DNA of 64,000 nt from Azolla caroliniana (GCA_043228905.1 JBHGNT010000004.1:8680001-8744000), one strand, 5' to 3'. Positions 10,600 to 21,938 are shown, numbered from the stretch's first letter. The notes: a model not told the origin generated them from the sequence alone. Program-made: numbers and translations.

Positions 10600-11760
10600 G
10601 ATAGTGCATTGTACGTCAAACCCAAGGTTAGCCCTTTTCAATCGTCCATCAAAATGTCCAGAATGCTTTGGTCCAAGGGTTCTAGAGGTTCTTCGGGTAG
10701 TTGCTCCGTTTGTTGTGCTACTTGTTGTTGTTGTTGCTCTCCGGCCTATTCCTCCTTTCTGGCTCCAGTCACTTCTGGGCTTCCGTCTCCGGCTCATCTA
10801 TTCTGGGCTCCTCCTCCTCCTGTCGTTCGGCTTGCACTGGCTCTTACGGTTTGGCTACCTTCGGCTTCTCCACTTGAGCTACATTTGACTGGCTCCCTTC
10901 GGTTTCGGCTACGTTCGGTGTCTACTCCGGAGATTGCTCTTCGTCACTAATGTTAATTGTCGCCATTCTACTAGCTGCCATTTGCCATCTTCTCTCCCGT
11001 TCATATTGCTCGAACTAGAGTTGGGTATCCAGCTGGTCGTCATCCAGCTATCCCACCAGTCGGCCCACCGCCACCAGTTGTTCTCCGGCCAAGGACAGGA
11101 AGTCATTTGATAACTCATCCCTTATGGTCACAACGCTTTCTGCATACAGTTTGTAGAAGTTATCACCGTCCTTCTGCCGGTTCTCCGCATCTAATCGTAG
11201 GACTTGTAACTCAGTTGCTTACTTTGCCTAATTGGACCACCATTATACTGAACTTTCTTCAACTAACCTCTTCGTCCGGTCCCTCTATGTCAGTACAATG
11301 TCTCGAATACGGGCCAACTCCCATCTTTGACTTATCCTCTATGGCCTGCTTTTCATCCTTTGATTGCTTTATGAGGATCGTGGTTGCCTCAGCTTGTCCC
11401 TGATACTACCTCATATGCATCTGATAAGTTGTCTAAACTCTGTTCAAAGCCATCTTTGCTCGTTCCATCTCCTCATGATGTTGCTAGGTAAGCTCTATTC
11501 TGTCCTTTGCCACTTTTGCCAACATCTTTGCCGCCTCGACTCCCTTGGTCCTTTCTTCTGCCAATGCCGCTACGATCCTGTTGACTTCATCCCGGAGATC
11601 CCGCATCTTCTCTTGTTGTCCGGACAGTGGCCGACAACAGCCGAGTGGTGGTCGAACAATGACAATTGCCCGAACAACGGTTGAGTGGCAGTGACGAATG
11701 GCCGAGACCACGGCCGAGAAGACAGCCAAACGTGTCACCTTCTACCATCAATTTCTTTTG
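10600..11760 (-). pseudogene. Coiled-coil coding remnant of the non-autonomous element
   Basis: Minus-strand frames give Arg/Thr-rich and Glu/Ala/Lys-rich helical stretches (for example RDEVNRIVAALAEERTKGVEAAKMLAKVAKDR near 11490-11600), broken by stops and frame changes. No enzymatic motif is visible. I do not recognise the protein; a gag-associated coiled coil is the best description. Confidence 0.35.
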
Positions 11761-11925
11761 TTTCACCTCTAGGTGCTTGTGATCCTGGTGCAACCTGTCA
11801 AAATCCTTCGTTTTCTATTTCAGCCGCTGATTGACTTGGCGTCGCGTCGGGCCCGGTTCTCACGGTCCTTCTTTTGCCGGAGTTCTTCTTGGAGCTAGTG
11901 GATCTCGACTTCCACCGAATGCCGG

Positions 11926-12206
11926 AGTTTGTCCTTATTATGCAATGTGGGATATCTCGTAGTTTTGTTTTTTCTCTTCTTCTTCGTAAACTTTATACCC
12001 ACATAGCTTGCCAGTTAGTTGTCCATTTCTTATGTGGTAAAGTGTATTCGAATGCTCTTGAAGACCTCCATCTTTTTGTACCAAGATATTAAACTAATCT
12101 AAAATAGTATATTTACTATCATTGTTTCATATCATGTGTGAAGAACCACACTCGATTTTGTATGTTCCTCGCAATTTTCACATTCTTGCCGAAAATGTTC
12201 ATGACA
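11926..12206 (-). repeat. Gypsy LTR fragment nested in the non-autonomous element
   Basis: On the minus strand it starts TGTCATGAACATTTTCGGC and runs parallel to the plus-strand LTR at 50855-51120 (shared stretches AAAAAGATGGAGGTCTTCAA and GATATCCCACAT). It stops abruptly near 11926, so it is a 5' LTR fragment only. Confidence 0.65.
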
Positions 12207-12349
12207 CCGTGAGTGGCAGATTATAGACTGTGTCTTCATTGTGCAGTCTACCGTAGAATGGCCCGGGTTTAGACACATTATGAATTGCAACACCTAGTGA
12301 AACCTGAGATCCTCCTGATTTTGGAGGACCCTCTATAGGGCTCCCATCG

Positions 12350-13060
12350 TCATCAGGGAGCTATGTTTATCCATTTCCAGCACCCAATCGATGACTTGAT
12401 CCATTGTGCTTGCTTGGAAATCTAGTACCCCGCACATCGTTCAGAGGGGTTCCCGTAGAGCGGCCAGAAACACCGCTTTTGCCTCCTCTTCCGGAGGTGC
12501 CCTTGTTAACTGGCTATGTAGTGTTTGAAATCAGATGATAAATTAGGGCACTGTCTCCTGCTCCTCTTGGTGGGTTGTGTAAAATTGACGGACTAGTTTG
12601 TGTTGTTCCACTTGCCTATGGAATAGTCTGAGGAATTTTATTTTCAAGGCCTCAAATATAGCAAAGCTTCCGGGTAGGTGCTTTGCGTGCTAGAGGGCCA
12701 TCGGTCCCTCTAATGTCCTACCGAATTCGGCAATTTTTGACCCTTCGGCTTCCGGTTCGGTCAGCCTTTGGGACACATGATTCGATTCCCATGTTTGTAG
12801 GAACACATAGACGTGCGCCTCCACATCTGGGTCATCCCGGTACTTTGGATACGGGTACGACATGGTGTAGTCTTCGGGGGAGGTTGTACCGGAGATGTGT
12901 GGTTTAGTTCTTGCTCTGCGGGTGGTGTTGGTGAGCGGTTTTTTGCTTCCTCCACGGGTGGTGTTGGCACGCGGTTTTCCACTTTCTCCCCGAGTGGTGT
13001 TGATGAGCCGTCTGATTCGTCGTCCTCCGGATCATGCGGAGTATCGTGCCTGCTTTTGTA
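12350..13060 (-). pseudogene. Gag-like remnant of the non-autonomous element
   Basis: Minus-strand frames together read like a retrotransposon gag: YRDDPDVEAHVYVF, WESNHVSQRLTEPE, LPGSFAIFEALKIKFLRLF, APPEEEAKAVFLAALREPL, with Pro/Thr-rich sequence before it. Several frame changes and stops are present. It lies nearest the right LTR, which sets the likely element orientation. Confidence 0.5.
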
Positions 13061-13572
13061 ATTCGATTAAATGCTTTATTCACTATTTGATTCCGACTCT
13101 AAGGTCGAGAATGCCTTTGAGTCTCCGTTGCCTCTGGCAAGCGTCTGCAGTCCCACTTCTACCTCTTGCAGGCTCGTCAGACTACTGCCCTCGGCGGAAA
13201 GTTGTTGTTTTTGGAACTGAAGTGCTTCTTCCGCGCCCCTCTGAAGCACTCTGGGAAAAGACCGATCATGTCGGATCTCCTCAGCCGCTTGCTAAAAGTC
13301 TTCCCGCCTTTGTTGTCTTTCGGGAAAGTCTTCTTCCTCGTTCGGTGACTTGGTCGTTAGTCGGTCAAGACATCCATCCACCGATGTTCTCTGCTCACTA
13401 CAAGAATCATGGTCGCCAAAAACTGTGTTATCTTTTAGGCTGGACAAGTCCTAACATAGGGTGTCCCTATGGAACACTTCACGAAAGGGTGGTACGGTGA
13501 GATATGGATGGACCATAGTATCAAATGGGTCTTAACCGGTTACTAACCAGCACTGTTAATGATCGTAACACA

Positions 13573-13896
13573 TGCGTAAGATTAATTATATTAAGCACAA
13601 GACGATAACCAAATAGACACTAGCCAATACTTAAAACAACACGACTTCTATTAATTATCTGTCCCTGATTACATTCTTGTTGGGTCCTTTTATAAGTCTC
13701 CGACTGAGTTACAAACCGGTGCCAACCGGCAATCGGCAACGATCTGGTCCGGATCCGAATCGGCATACCTAATCTGAGTCTGTCCGCTCGCTTCTCAAAA
13801 TAACATAATATTCATTAATAACAACTTTGTATGCTTAATTAAACACCCCTTTCACATTTTGGACTCTAACCGGCCCTTTGGTCTTGCCGGCCAACA
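13573..13896 (-). repeat. Right LTR of the non-autonomous element
   Basis: Starts TGCGTAAGATT and ends GCCGGCCAACA on the plus strand; roughly 85-90% similar by eye to 10236-10583. Confidence 0.75.
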
Positions 13897-14218
13897 TTAC
13901 CCGTAAGAATATACAGGGAGCCATAAGGGTATGTGTAATGATGTGGTTGATGTGTATGTGTAAAGTAAATGAGTCTGTGAGGATGAGTATGTGTATGGAC
14001 ACATGCACAACTATGTGCATGTGTACAAGAATGCGTAACGGTCTTATTTATAATGGTCATGTAACCGTTACATTGGATGTGTTATACAAACCGCATATGG
14101 GGTATGTAATTGTTAAGAATTAGCTAAGTAATTAAGCAAGGATTAATTAGTACCTAATTATGAGATTAGTTGATAAGCGGAAGATTAAGTGATATGTGTG
14201 TGTATGTGTGTGAGAGGA

Positions 14219-14249
<31 letters not shown>

Positions 14250-14530
14250 AAGTTAACACTTATGAGCAACACCACATGGGGGATGATTAACTCTATATTA
14301 AATTAGCATTATCATCATCAAAAACAAAAATACCCACAATGAGGTATATATACATCTCATGTGCAAATGTGCACATGTGTGAGTAGAATATAGGTACAAA
14401 CTTGTAAGTCCTATATTAAATGTACTTGGGAGTGGAGGGTCTAGAATATTGCAATGAAGTACAAGGTCCTATTTAAGGCGTTATAGTCAACACTTCTAAC
14501 TAGATTCTATCTAGGTAACTACGAAGTTAC
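13897..14530. other. No gene seen; simple repeats
   Basis: AT-rich and GT-rich sequence with TGTATGTG runs (13930-14030) and a GA microsatellite at 14219-14247. No coding or RNA signal found. Confidence 0.6.
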
Positions 14531-15077
14531 TATTGGGAAATCGGACTCTCTGGATGGGATCTGGTGATGAATAAAGAGAGTCGGTGAGAACCGGAAGAGA
14601 AGATAGATTTGTAAATATGCCTTGAATAAGCCCATTGAAGCTATATTTGTAAATAGCCCTAAGTTCATATAACTATAAATATGACTTAGGGCAATCACTT
14701 TAGTTATGGGTGTGTGATTGTGTTATTGTCATATTGTTGTAACTGTTGTACAAAGAGTGAGTGAGAGAGAGAGATACAGAGCGATACTCTGTTGTAACCG
14801 CCACTGTGCAAAGAAACAGAGCTCAAGATCGTTGCCTCCCAGTCTCTGCATGTTCGGAGGCAACGACCTTGAGCTTTGTTTCTTTGCACAGTGGCGGTTA
14901 CAACAGAGTTCGGAGTCTATGGGCTCGTGTGGTTTTTTCCCTATTAGGGTTTTCCACGTAAACATCCTGTGCCATTTTCTTGTGGACTCACCACTTCCCA
15001 TTTTTGTGTTTGATTATTATAGAAGTGATTTACTACTCGGTTGTCGCCGAGCGATATTCCGTGCATTTCTCTTCGAA
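14531..15077 (+). repeat. 5' LTR of copia C
   Basis: Begins TATTGGGAAATCGG (expected TGTTGGG, one substitution) and ends just before TGGTATCAAAG at 15079, a degraded initiator tRNA-Met primer site. TATA block ATAAATATGACTT near 14675. It contains its own 52-bp hairpin. Confidence 0.75.
14786..14909. repeat. 52-bp inverted duplication inside the copia C LTR
   Basis: 14786-14837 and 14858-14909 are reverse complements with two mismatches seen and a 20-bp spacer. The family LTR carries this sequence (TTGTAACCGCC...) once, so one arm is an extra inverted copy. Confidence 0.85.
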
Positions 15078-15104
15078 CTGGTATCAAAGAAAACAACACA
15101 GAAA

Positions 15105-16181
15105 ATGGAAGAATCTTACGGCGGCATGTTCAAGCTCACCGGCTCCAACTACTCTGTGTGGAAGTCGAAGATGAGGGACATGCTAGTGGTTAAAGATCTT
15201 TGGTTGTTGGTTCAATTCGGGAACAAGCGACCGAATAAGATGCACATGAAGATGACGGCATACATCCGGTGCTTCATCGACATGAGCTTATACAACAACT
15301 TCAAAGAAGAGAGCAAGGCCCATGAACTCAAGGAGAAGATTGGCATCATGTTCTAAAACAAGAATGTCGTTAATCGGGTTTTGGTATTTCGGAAGCTAGT
15401 GAGGCTCCGGTACCAAGACAACTCCAGTATGGCGGAGCACATGAATGCCTTCCAGGGGCTGATACACCAAGCAACATTATTGGAAATACCTCTCACCGAT
15501 AAGGTACTTTCTCTACTCCTGCTTGGTTCCCTCCCAGATAGCTGGGAGACGTTAGTTGTCACGTCGTGCAACGCCGGGCCGGAAGGAAAACAACTATCCT
15601 TAGCAAGAGTCAAGTCGAGCTTGCTAGATCAAGAGGCGCGTCGGAAAGACAAGGAGGTGATCTCCGACGCCAAAGCCCTCCTTACCGAATCGGAACGCGG
15701 AAGACAAAGGAATCGGAGTCCCCAAAACCGGGAAAAGTCGGGGACACGGTCAAAGTCAAGGGGGAGGCCCACTTGCTTCTATTGCGGCAAGCCAGGGCAC
15801 TTCCAGAAGTCTAACTGTCGGCATTTCCGGAAAGACAAGGGAACCAATAGTACCGATTCGAAGAAGTCACCGGACCAAAACGGTTTGGATCGGCGAGGGC
15901 CGGACCGGAAGGGAATGACGGCGATCGCGGCAAGTGAAGAAAAACTATTGCTCATCACCGAGGAGAGTGAGTTGAACCTTGCCATCGACGAGACAATGTG
16001 GGTTGTTGATTCCGGAGTGTCGTTCCACCTTACCCAAGATCAGAAATGCTTCTCATCCTACATAGTCGGTGAGCACAGCTGTGTCTGGATGGAGAATGAA
16101 GGGACATGCCGAATTATCGGCATAGGATATGTGCTATTGACGAGATCAACCGGATGCAAGTTGTTGCTGAAGGATGTCTGA
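15105..16181 (+). pseudogene. Copia C gag and protease
   Basis: ATG at 15105 starts MEESYGGMFKLTGSNYSVW. A TAA at 15354-15356 breaks gag after KEKIGIMF. The zinc knuckle CFYCGKPGHFQKSNC has five instead of four residues before the last Cys, one codon more than in copia B. The protease site is WVVDSGVSFHLT. The frame ends at the TGA 16179-16181, the same codon position as in copia B. Confidence 0.85.
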
Positions 16182-16778
16182 CACGTTCCGGAGGTTTGAT
16201 TGAACCTGATATCAGCCGGTCGGCTCGATGATGAAGGCTACACAAGTAGCATCCGGAACGGTGTCATGAAGTTTAGCAAAGGGAGCTTAATAGTGGCTCG
16301 AGCCCGGAAGGTCAACACACTTTACTTAATGAATGCCCGGATATGCTGGGAAGAAGTGAATGTAGCATCCGACACTGCCAGTGAGCTATGGCACAGAAGA
16401 CTGTGTCACATGAGTGAGAAGGGGATGAAGAGGCTTGTCGAAGACAACCTCATCCCGGTGAAGGACGTGCAACTTGAGAAGTGCACCAACTGCCTGGCCA
16501 GCATGCAAAACCGCACCTCCTTCCAGTCAAGACCACCGATGAGACGGAATGCACCACTAGAGTTGGTGCATACCGATATGTTTCAAGTAGACATGAAGTC
16601 ACATGCTGGATCACAGTACTTCGTGACGTTCATAGATGACCATAGCCGGAAGTTGTGGGTCTTATCATTGAAGATGAAGGATCAAGTGTTATCCATCTTC
16701 AAGGACCTCCACGCGAGAGTGGAAAGAGAAACCGGCCGGAAGCTAAAAGTGGTTCGAGCAGATAACGGAGGAGAATAT
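16182..16778 (+). pseudogene. Copia C integrase, first part
   Basis: Continues in the gag frame: GAG-pre-integrase (LWHRRLCHMSEKG, CTNCLASMQ) and the integrase core as far as RADNGGEY. Copia D inserted directly after this motif. Confidence 0.85.
16774..16778. repeat. Left target-site duplication of copia D (aatat)
   Basis: AATAT precedes the TGTTGG end of copia D and is repeated at 22144-22148. Confidence 0.92.
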
Positions 16779-16863
16779 TGTTGGAAGCAATGTCGTCTGT
16801 GCGGAAGATCTTGAAGCACTCGATTCCTGTTTATTCCCTGTGTATGACAGAATGTAGGTCGTT

Positions 16864-16901
<38 letters not shown>

Positions 16902-17070
16902 AAAAGAGTTTCTTATTTCATAAAGCAACAATACAACAACCAACCCCACAAAGAGGTTACAAGGTCACTATATATAGTGACTGACTTAGGGCAACTACCC
17001 TTTATGCTAATTACAGAAATGGCCAAAACGGGATAATGTGAATACGTCCATTATACACATGTATTCGACA
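16779..17070 (-). repeat. 3' LTR of copia D
   Basis: Plus-strand ends TGTTGGAAGC and GTATTCGACA. It contains a GA microsatellite (about 16868-16897) and the perfect 18-bp palindrome GTCACTATATATAGTGAC at 16964-16981 around a TATATA core. Confidence 0.94.
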
Positions 17071-17079
17071 CTCCCCCGT
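17071..17079 (-). promoter_or_regulatory. Polypurine tract of copia D
   Basis: Minus strand ACGGGGGAG abuts the 3' LTR. Confidence 0.85.
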
Positions 17080-17263
17080 AATGGGCGTATACATGGGTTA
17101 TCTGAGATTACAGGTATAAACTTAGGTTCTCGGACATATCAGCTTTGTTTGAGTCGGCAGGGTCCGAAGGCAGAAGACCGAACTGGTCGGGTCGGAACAG
17201 TCGAAGCCGATCATTAAGGAACTGATGTCGGTTGTCGGGAACCATTCTGCTCTGTGTCCGGCT

Positions 17264-20200
17264 CTAACCGGACTGGTTTGTCGTTACGCCCATCTGATGC
17301 CGAAGAGACCGAAAACGGTCTGCCGAAAGACATTTGGTCATTCCATCTGCGACATTGTCGGTTGTGGATATTTTCTCTAGACCGATTTTCCCTGAGATGA
17401 CGCAGTCCCGAACGAAGTGATATCGAACGTCGATATGTTTGGAGGCGTTGTGGTGAACCGGATTTTTCGACAAGGCAACAGCACCTTGACTGTCGCTGTA
17501 GACAACTGGAGCCGAGTCATGGTCGACTTGTCGAAACGTGTGCGCCAGCCGACCGAGCCACAAAGCTTCTTTTGCTGCGTCGGACGCAGCTACATATTCT
17601 GCTTCGGTCGTTGAGGTTGCTGTGCACTCTTGAAGTTTCGACTTCCACGAGATTGCTCCATTGCCGAATTTGAAGCAGTATCCGGTTGTTGATTTCCGAC
17701 TGTCTATACAGCCGGCGAAGTCCGAGTCGGTGTAACCGACTACGCCTGAGGTTCGGTTCGGACCGAAAAGAATGCCGTGATCTTTTGTGCCAGCCAGATA
17801 TCTGAACACATGCTTGACTGCGTTCCAATGCGATCGGCCAGGATTGTGCATAAATCTGCTAACGACTCCTACGGCATGAGAGATGTCAGGCCGTGTCGCG
17901 ACCATCAGGTACATAAGGGAGCCGACTGCCGGTGCATACGGTACCGACTTCATATCTTCCCCCTCCGAACCGGATGTCGGGCAGTCTCGCTGAGAGAGCC
18001 GAAGATTCATAGGGAGTGGGGTTGAAGCAGATTTGGCTGATTGCATGTTGAAGCGTTCCAAGACACGTCCGATATAGTCGGTCTGAGACAAAAAAAGATG
18101 TCGTTTATCGCGATGCCGACTAATCTTCATGCCAAGGATGTGTCGTGCCGGACCGAGGTCCTTCATGGCAAACTTCAACCGCAGTTGCCGAATGAGATCG
18201 GTGAGTTCGCCCGCGTGGCGTCCAGAGATTAGCATGTCGTCCACGTAGATGATGAGGAAGATGGGTGATCCATCTTGAGCTGTGTTGGTGAAGAGACAAT
18301 GGTCCTCACCGCTTTTGGAGAAGCCGATCGATTGGATGAAGTCGTCGAACTTCTTGTACCATTGTCGTGGTGCCTGTTTGAGGCCGTATAGACTCTTCCT
18401 GAGTCGGCAGACTAGATGTTCTTGGCCGGTGGCCACGAAGCCTTTCGGCTGCTCCATATAAATTTCCTCGTCAAGATCACCATGGAGGAATGCTGTTTTG
18501 ACATCTAGCTGAATCAGCTCCAAGTTGTCGGCTGCCACTACGCCGAGTAGGAAACGAAGGGTTGTCATTTTCACCACTGGTGAAAAAATCTCGTCGAAGT
18601 CGACGCCGTATTCTTGTCGGAAGCCCTTCGCAACCAATCTGGCCTTGTACTTTGGGGTGGTCGAATCAGACGTCTCTTTTAGTCGATAGACCCACTTGCA
18701 AGGAAGAGCACGTCGGTTCCTCGGTAATTCGACCAAATCCCAAGTCTTGTTTGCCCGAATGGAGTGCATTTCCGACTCCATCGCCAGATGCCAGGTGGCT
18801 GAATCGACAGATGTCGATGCTTCTTCGTAAGACGTCGGTTCGCCGGCGTCGGTGAAGAAAATTCCAGGAGAATATCTCTCCGGAGGTTGCGACAGTCTCT
18901 CGGATCGTCGAAGTAGGATTGGACTGGTCGCATCGGGTATCGAGGTCGGATGGTCCGAAACCGAATCATTCGGCTGTGCCGAGTCAGAGTTGTCTGAGTC
19001 GGTAGTGTAAGGTTCAGCTACCCGTGAAGCTGACCGTGTGTTGAGAGCGGGGCCTTCTTGAAGGGTCGGCACATCGGAAAATGTTACCCTTCGGACTTCG
19101 ATCGGTTTTTCGACAGATGGATTCATAGCCGACTCGTTGAACACAACGTCCGAACTTCGAACGATTTGTCTGCGTTCGGGGTCCCAGAGTCGGTATCCCA
19201 TTTCGCCGTCGGATCCATATCCAAGGAAAATGCATTTCCTGGACCGAGGTGCAAGTTTGCGGCGATCATCTTTCGGAATAAGGGCATACGCCTCGCATCC
19301 GAAGATCCTCAGCTTGTCGTAATTCGGCTTTCTGCCGATCCATAGTTCCTGAGGAATTTGAAGTCCTAGAGGTCTACTTGGCGACATATTGATTATGTGT
19401 ACTGCCGTGAGTAGAGCCTCTGCCCAGAAGCCATCCGACAGTCCGGAGTGTTGGAGCATGGAAACTATCCGTTCTTGGATTGTCCGATTCATTCGCTCTG
19501 CAATCCCGTTTTGCTCCGGACTGTGTGGTGCCGTAAATTCACGTCGGATGCCGCGTTGTCGGCAGAATTTGACGAATTCATCGGATTTGAACTCTCCCCC
19601 ATTGTCTGTCCGAAGGCATTTCAGCTTTCGGTCGGTTTGATTTTCTACCATAGCGAGCCAATCTGAGAAGATCGAGAAGACACGATCTTTGGTGCGAATC
19701 GGATAAGCCCACACCTTTCGAGTCGAATCGTCAATAAAACTGACGAAGTAAGATGCACCGCCTAGAGACTGATGCGGCATTGGGCCACAGACGTCCGAAT
19801 GGACTAAGTCGAGAGGTCTCGTTTCTCTTGGTGCTGATGTCGGGTGTGATGCGGCTGCTTGTTTGCCATACTGGCAGTGCTCGCAAAATTGATGGTCCGA
19901 GAAGGAGAGTTTGGGGATGTATCCGGCTCTGGATAGGTGCGTGATGCCGGCCTTGCTGAGGTGTCCTAATCTTCGGTGCCATAGTGATGACACAGGAATA
20001 TCCACCAAAAACAGGTTACCCTCTCTGAGCGTAACATGTAGCGGATACAATGAGTGTATCTTAGGTCCTCTAGCAAGCAGGAGGTTCCCCCTGTGGAGTG
20101 TCCACCCTCCCGAAGAAAAGCCGGCACGAATGCCGTCTTCATCCAGTTGTCCGACTGAGATCAATGGCCTTGAGAGCTCGGGTACATGTCGGACATTGTG

Positions 20201-21280
20201 GAGTACAAGTGTAGAGCCACCTGCAAGGTTGAGCTCTACTGTGCCGATTCCGATGATGTCACAGTGTTGTGAGTTGCCGACCCGAACTGAGTCGGAGTGA
20301 CGGATCGTATATTGCCGAAATTGGGACCGATGAGGAGTCACATGAAATGACGCACCCGAATCTAAGAGCCATGTGCTTGACTCTTCAGTCGTGAGTAGAA
20401 CTTCTGATCCGACTGGATTTTCGATTGATAGTATATTCGGGTCGTCTGGTAGCACATCAGCTGAGAAGCTGACGTAGTTGACCTCCTCATGCCGGCCACT
20501 CTTCTTGTTGTTCTTGTTCTTGAGTGCGCGGCAGTCGGCCTTGATGTGTCCGGGTTTCTTGCAATAGTTGCAGATTCGGTTATCCCGTGACTGGCTCCGT
20601 CTTCGCTGATTGTTCGGCGGCCGTGAGGAATCTCTTCCTCGTATGTTCGATCGGTCTGTCGAACCTTGTACTACGTAAGCGTCGTCTGTTGAGTCTTTGG
20701 CGAAAGACTTTCTCCGAGCTGCTTCAGTCAGGATTGCGCTCGTGACTTCGGAGTATTTAACAGCCGTGGTTGACGCGTTGCACACAGTTGTGACGAAAGT
20801 TTCCCATGATGAGGGAAGGCTGCTCATGAGTATCATTGCTCTGAGCTCATCCTCGATTGCCGTCCCCTGTGACGAGATTTGGGAGCTTATGCTTTCGTAC
20901 TCATTGAGGTGTGCTTGAACCGAATCGGATTCTTTCATCCGCAAGTTGTAGAGGCGCCGGATCAGAAACATCTTTGTTGCGGCGACCTTCTTTTCGTAAG
21001 TGTCCGACAGTGTTTTCCACAGTTCGAATGCTGTCGTACACGATTGCACCGTAAAGTATACCGATTCCGATAGGTGCATCCGAATCGTGGCGCGGACGAT
21101 TCTGTCCAGCTTCTGCCACTCAATTGGTTTGTATCCTTCTGGAGGTTCTTCATTTTCGATGGGATCGATCTGCCCCTTGACTATGAGATAGTCCTGCATT
21201 TGTTCCTTCCAGAAGTTGAAGTTCGATCCATCGAACTTTCGTAGACTCATTTCTGACGAGCCGGATGTTGATGCCATCAA
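17264..21280 (-). CDS. Copia D gag-pol polyprotein, intact
   Basis: One open frame of 1338 residues, a normal length for a plant copia element. Gag covers about residues 1-230, with a CCHC knuckle CNYCKKPGHIKADC at 237-250. The protease site WLLDSGASF has its Asp at 307. The GAG-pre-integrase zinc region (LWHRRLGHLSKAG, CEHCQYGKQ) and integrase core follow from about 430 to 750 (HSDVCGPM near 495, FIDDSTRKVW, RTDNGGEF, EQNGIAERMNRTI). RT spans about 850-1090 with IYVDDMLISG near 1010. RNase H occupies the last 170 residues (DSDFAGCIDSRKSTTGY, STTEAEYVAASDA, KHIDVRYHFVRD). The alternative start is the second Met. All catalytic residues I can recognise are present. The products form cytoplasmic virus-like particles and integrate cDNA. 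Confidence 0.96.
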   Translation of the reverse strand: MMASTSGSSEMSLRKFDGSNFNFWKEQMQDYLIVKGQIDPIENEEPPEGYKPIEWQKLDRIVRATIRMHLSESVYFTVQSCTTAFELWKTLSDTYEKKVAATKMFLIRRLYNLRMKESDSVQAHLNEYESISSQISSQGTAIEDELRAMILMSSLPSSWETFVTTVCNASTTAVKYSEVTSAILTEAARRKSFAKDSTDDAYVVQGSTDRSNIRGRDSSRPPNNQRRRSQSRDNRICNYCKKPGHIKADCRALKNKNNKKSGRHEEVNYVSFSADVLPDDPNILSIENPVGSEVLLTTEESSTWLLDSGASFHVTPHRSQFRQYTIRHSDSVRVGNSQHCDIIGIGTVELNLAGGSTLVLHNVRHVPELSRPLISVGQLDEDGIRAGFSSGGWTLHRGNLLLARGPKIHSLYPLHVTLREGNLFLVDIPVSSLWHRRLGHLSKAGITHLSRAGYIPKLSFSDHQFCEHCQYGKQAAASHPTSAPRETRPLDLVHSDVCGPMPHQSLGGASYFVSFIDDSTRKVWAYPIRTKDRVFSIFSDWLAMVENQTDRKLKCLRTDNGGEFKSDEFVKFCRQRGIRREFTAPHSPEQNGIAERMNRTIQERIVSMLQHSGLSDGFWAEALLTAVHIINMSPSRPLGLQIPQELWIGRKPNYDKLRIFGCEAYALIPKDDRRKLAPRSRKCIFLGYGSDGEMGYRLWDPERRQIVRSSDVVFNESAMNPSVEKPIEVRRVTFSDVPTLQEGPALNTRSASRVAEPYTTDSDNSDSAQPNDSVSDHPTSIPDATSPILLRRSERLSQPPERYSPGIFFTDAGEPTSYEEASTSVDSATWHLAMESEMHSIRANKTWDLVELPRNRRALPCKWVYRLKETSDSTTPKYKARLVAKGFRQEYGVDFDEIFSPVVKMTTLRFLLGVVAADNLELIQLDVKTAFLHGDLDEEIYMEQPKGFVATGQEHLVCRLRKSLYGLKQAPRQWYKKFDDFIQSIGFSKSGEDHCLFTNTAQDGSPIFLIIYVDDMLISGRHAGELTDLIRQLRLKFAMKDLGPARHILGMKISRHRDKRHLFLSQTDYIGRVLERFNMQSAKSASTPLPMNLRLSQRDCPTSGSEGEDMKSVPYAPAVGSLMYLMVATRPDISHAVGVVSRFMHNPGRSHWNAVKHVFRYLAGTKDHGILFGPNRTSGVVGYTDSDFAGCIDSRKSTTGYCFKFGNGAISWKSKLQECTATSTTEAEYVAASDAAKEALWLGRLAHTFRQVDHDSAPVVYSDSQGAVALSKNPVHHNASKHIDVRYHFVRDCVISGKIGLEKISTTDNVADGMTKCLSADRFRSLRHQMGVTTNQSG

Positions 21281-21838
21281 ATTCGGTTTCAGTTGACGAA
21301 GCTCGGTTCGGAGTTGACTACGAACCTTGTTGGAGTGCAGCCGGTTGGCTCACCCGATATCGTTCTAGTCGGATTTGAACCCGAGTCGGTTCGGCTTCGG
21401 AACTTGCTCGAATTGACTCCGGTAACTTGAGGGACAGAACCGACTGGTCTTCCCGAATGTTGCCGAGTCGGAGTGAGCCCGGTTCGTTTCGGATATATAT
21501 GCCGAATACCAATTATTAAAACCGATTATCTGAACCGATTTTGCTTCGGTTGACTGCAGCGACGAGAGAGACGGATCCGACTGATCCTCCCGAATGTCGA
21601 TCAGCCAGATGAAGCATGAATTTGGGTTGTTGTCAGGGTTGCACAAGGGGATTTCACCTCGAGCGGTTACGATCACGGGGAGCGGAGTACAACCTGCTGG
21701 CTTACTCCAAACAAAGATGATCTAACGCGATGAGATGCAAACCTGGTTTTTCTTCTTCTTCTCTCTTCTTCGAATGACGCAGGGAACCGAATGCAGAGAC
21801 GACGGCCGACAGCGGATTGAAGAACCGACTACTGTGCA

Positions 21839-21851
21839 GGCTCTGATACCA
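21839..21851 (-). promoter_or_regulatory. Primer-binding site of copia D (initiator tRNA-Met)
   Basis: Minus strand TGGTATCAGAGCC, 2 nt inside the 5' LTR. Confidence 0.92.
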
Positions 21852-21853
21852 GA

Positions 21854-21938
21854 TGTTGGAAGCAATGTCGTCTGTGCGGAAGATCTTGAAGCACTCGATT
21901 CCTGTTTATTCCCTGTGTATGACAGAATGTAGGTCGTT

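Larger units (their letters stand above)
10236..13896 (-). mobile_element. LTR-flanked, apparently non-autonomous element
   Basis: Two direct repeats of about 350 and 324 bp (10236-10583, 13573-13896) share GCGTAAGATTAATTATATTAAGCA at one end and GGTCTTGCCGGCCAACA at the other. Between them I see no protease, RT or integrase, only minus-strand remnants of a gag-like domain and Gln/Glu/Ala-rich coiled-coil stretches with many stops. No 5-bp target duplication or clear primer site is visible, so orientation rests on the gag reading. This could be a gag-only or LARD-type derivative mobilised by another element. Confidence 0.6.
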
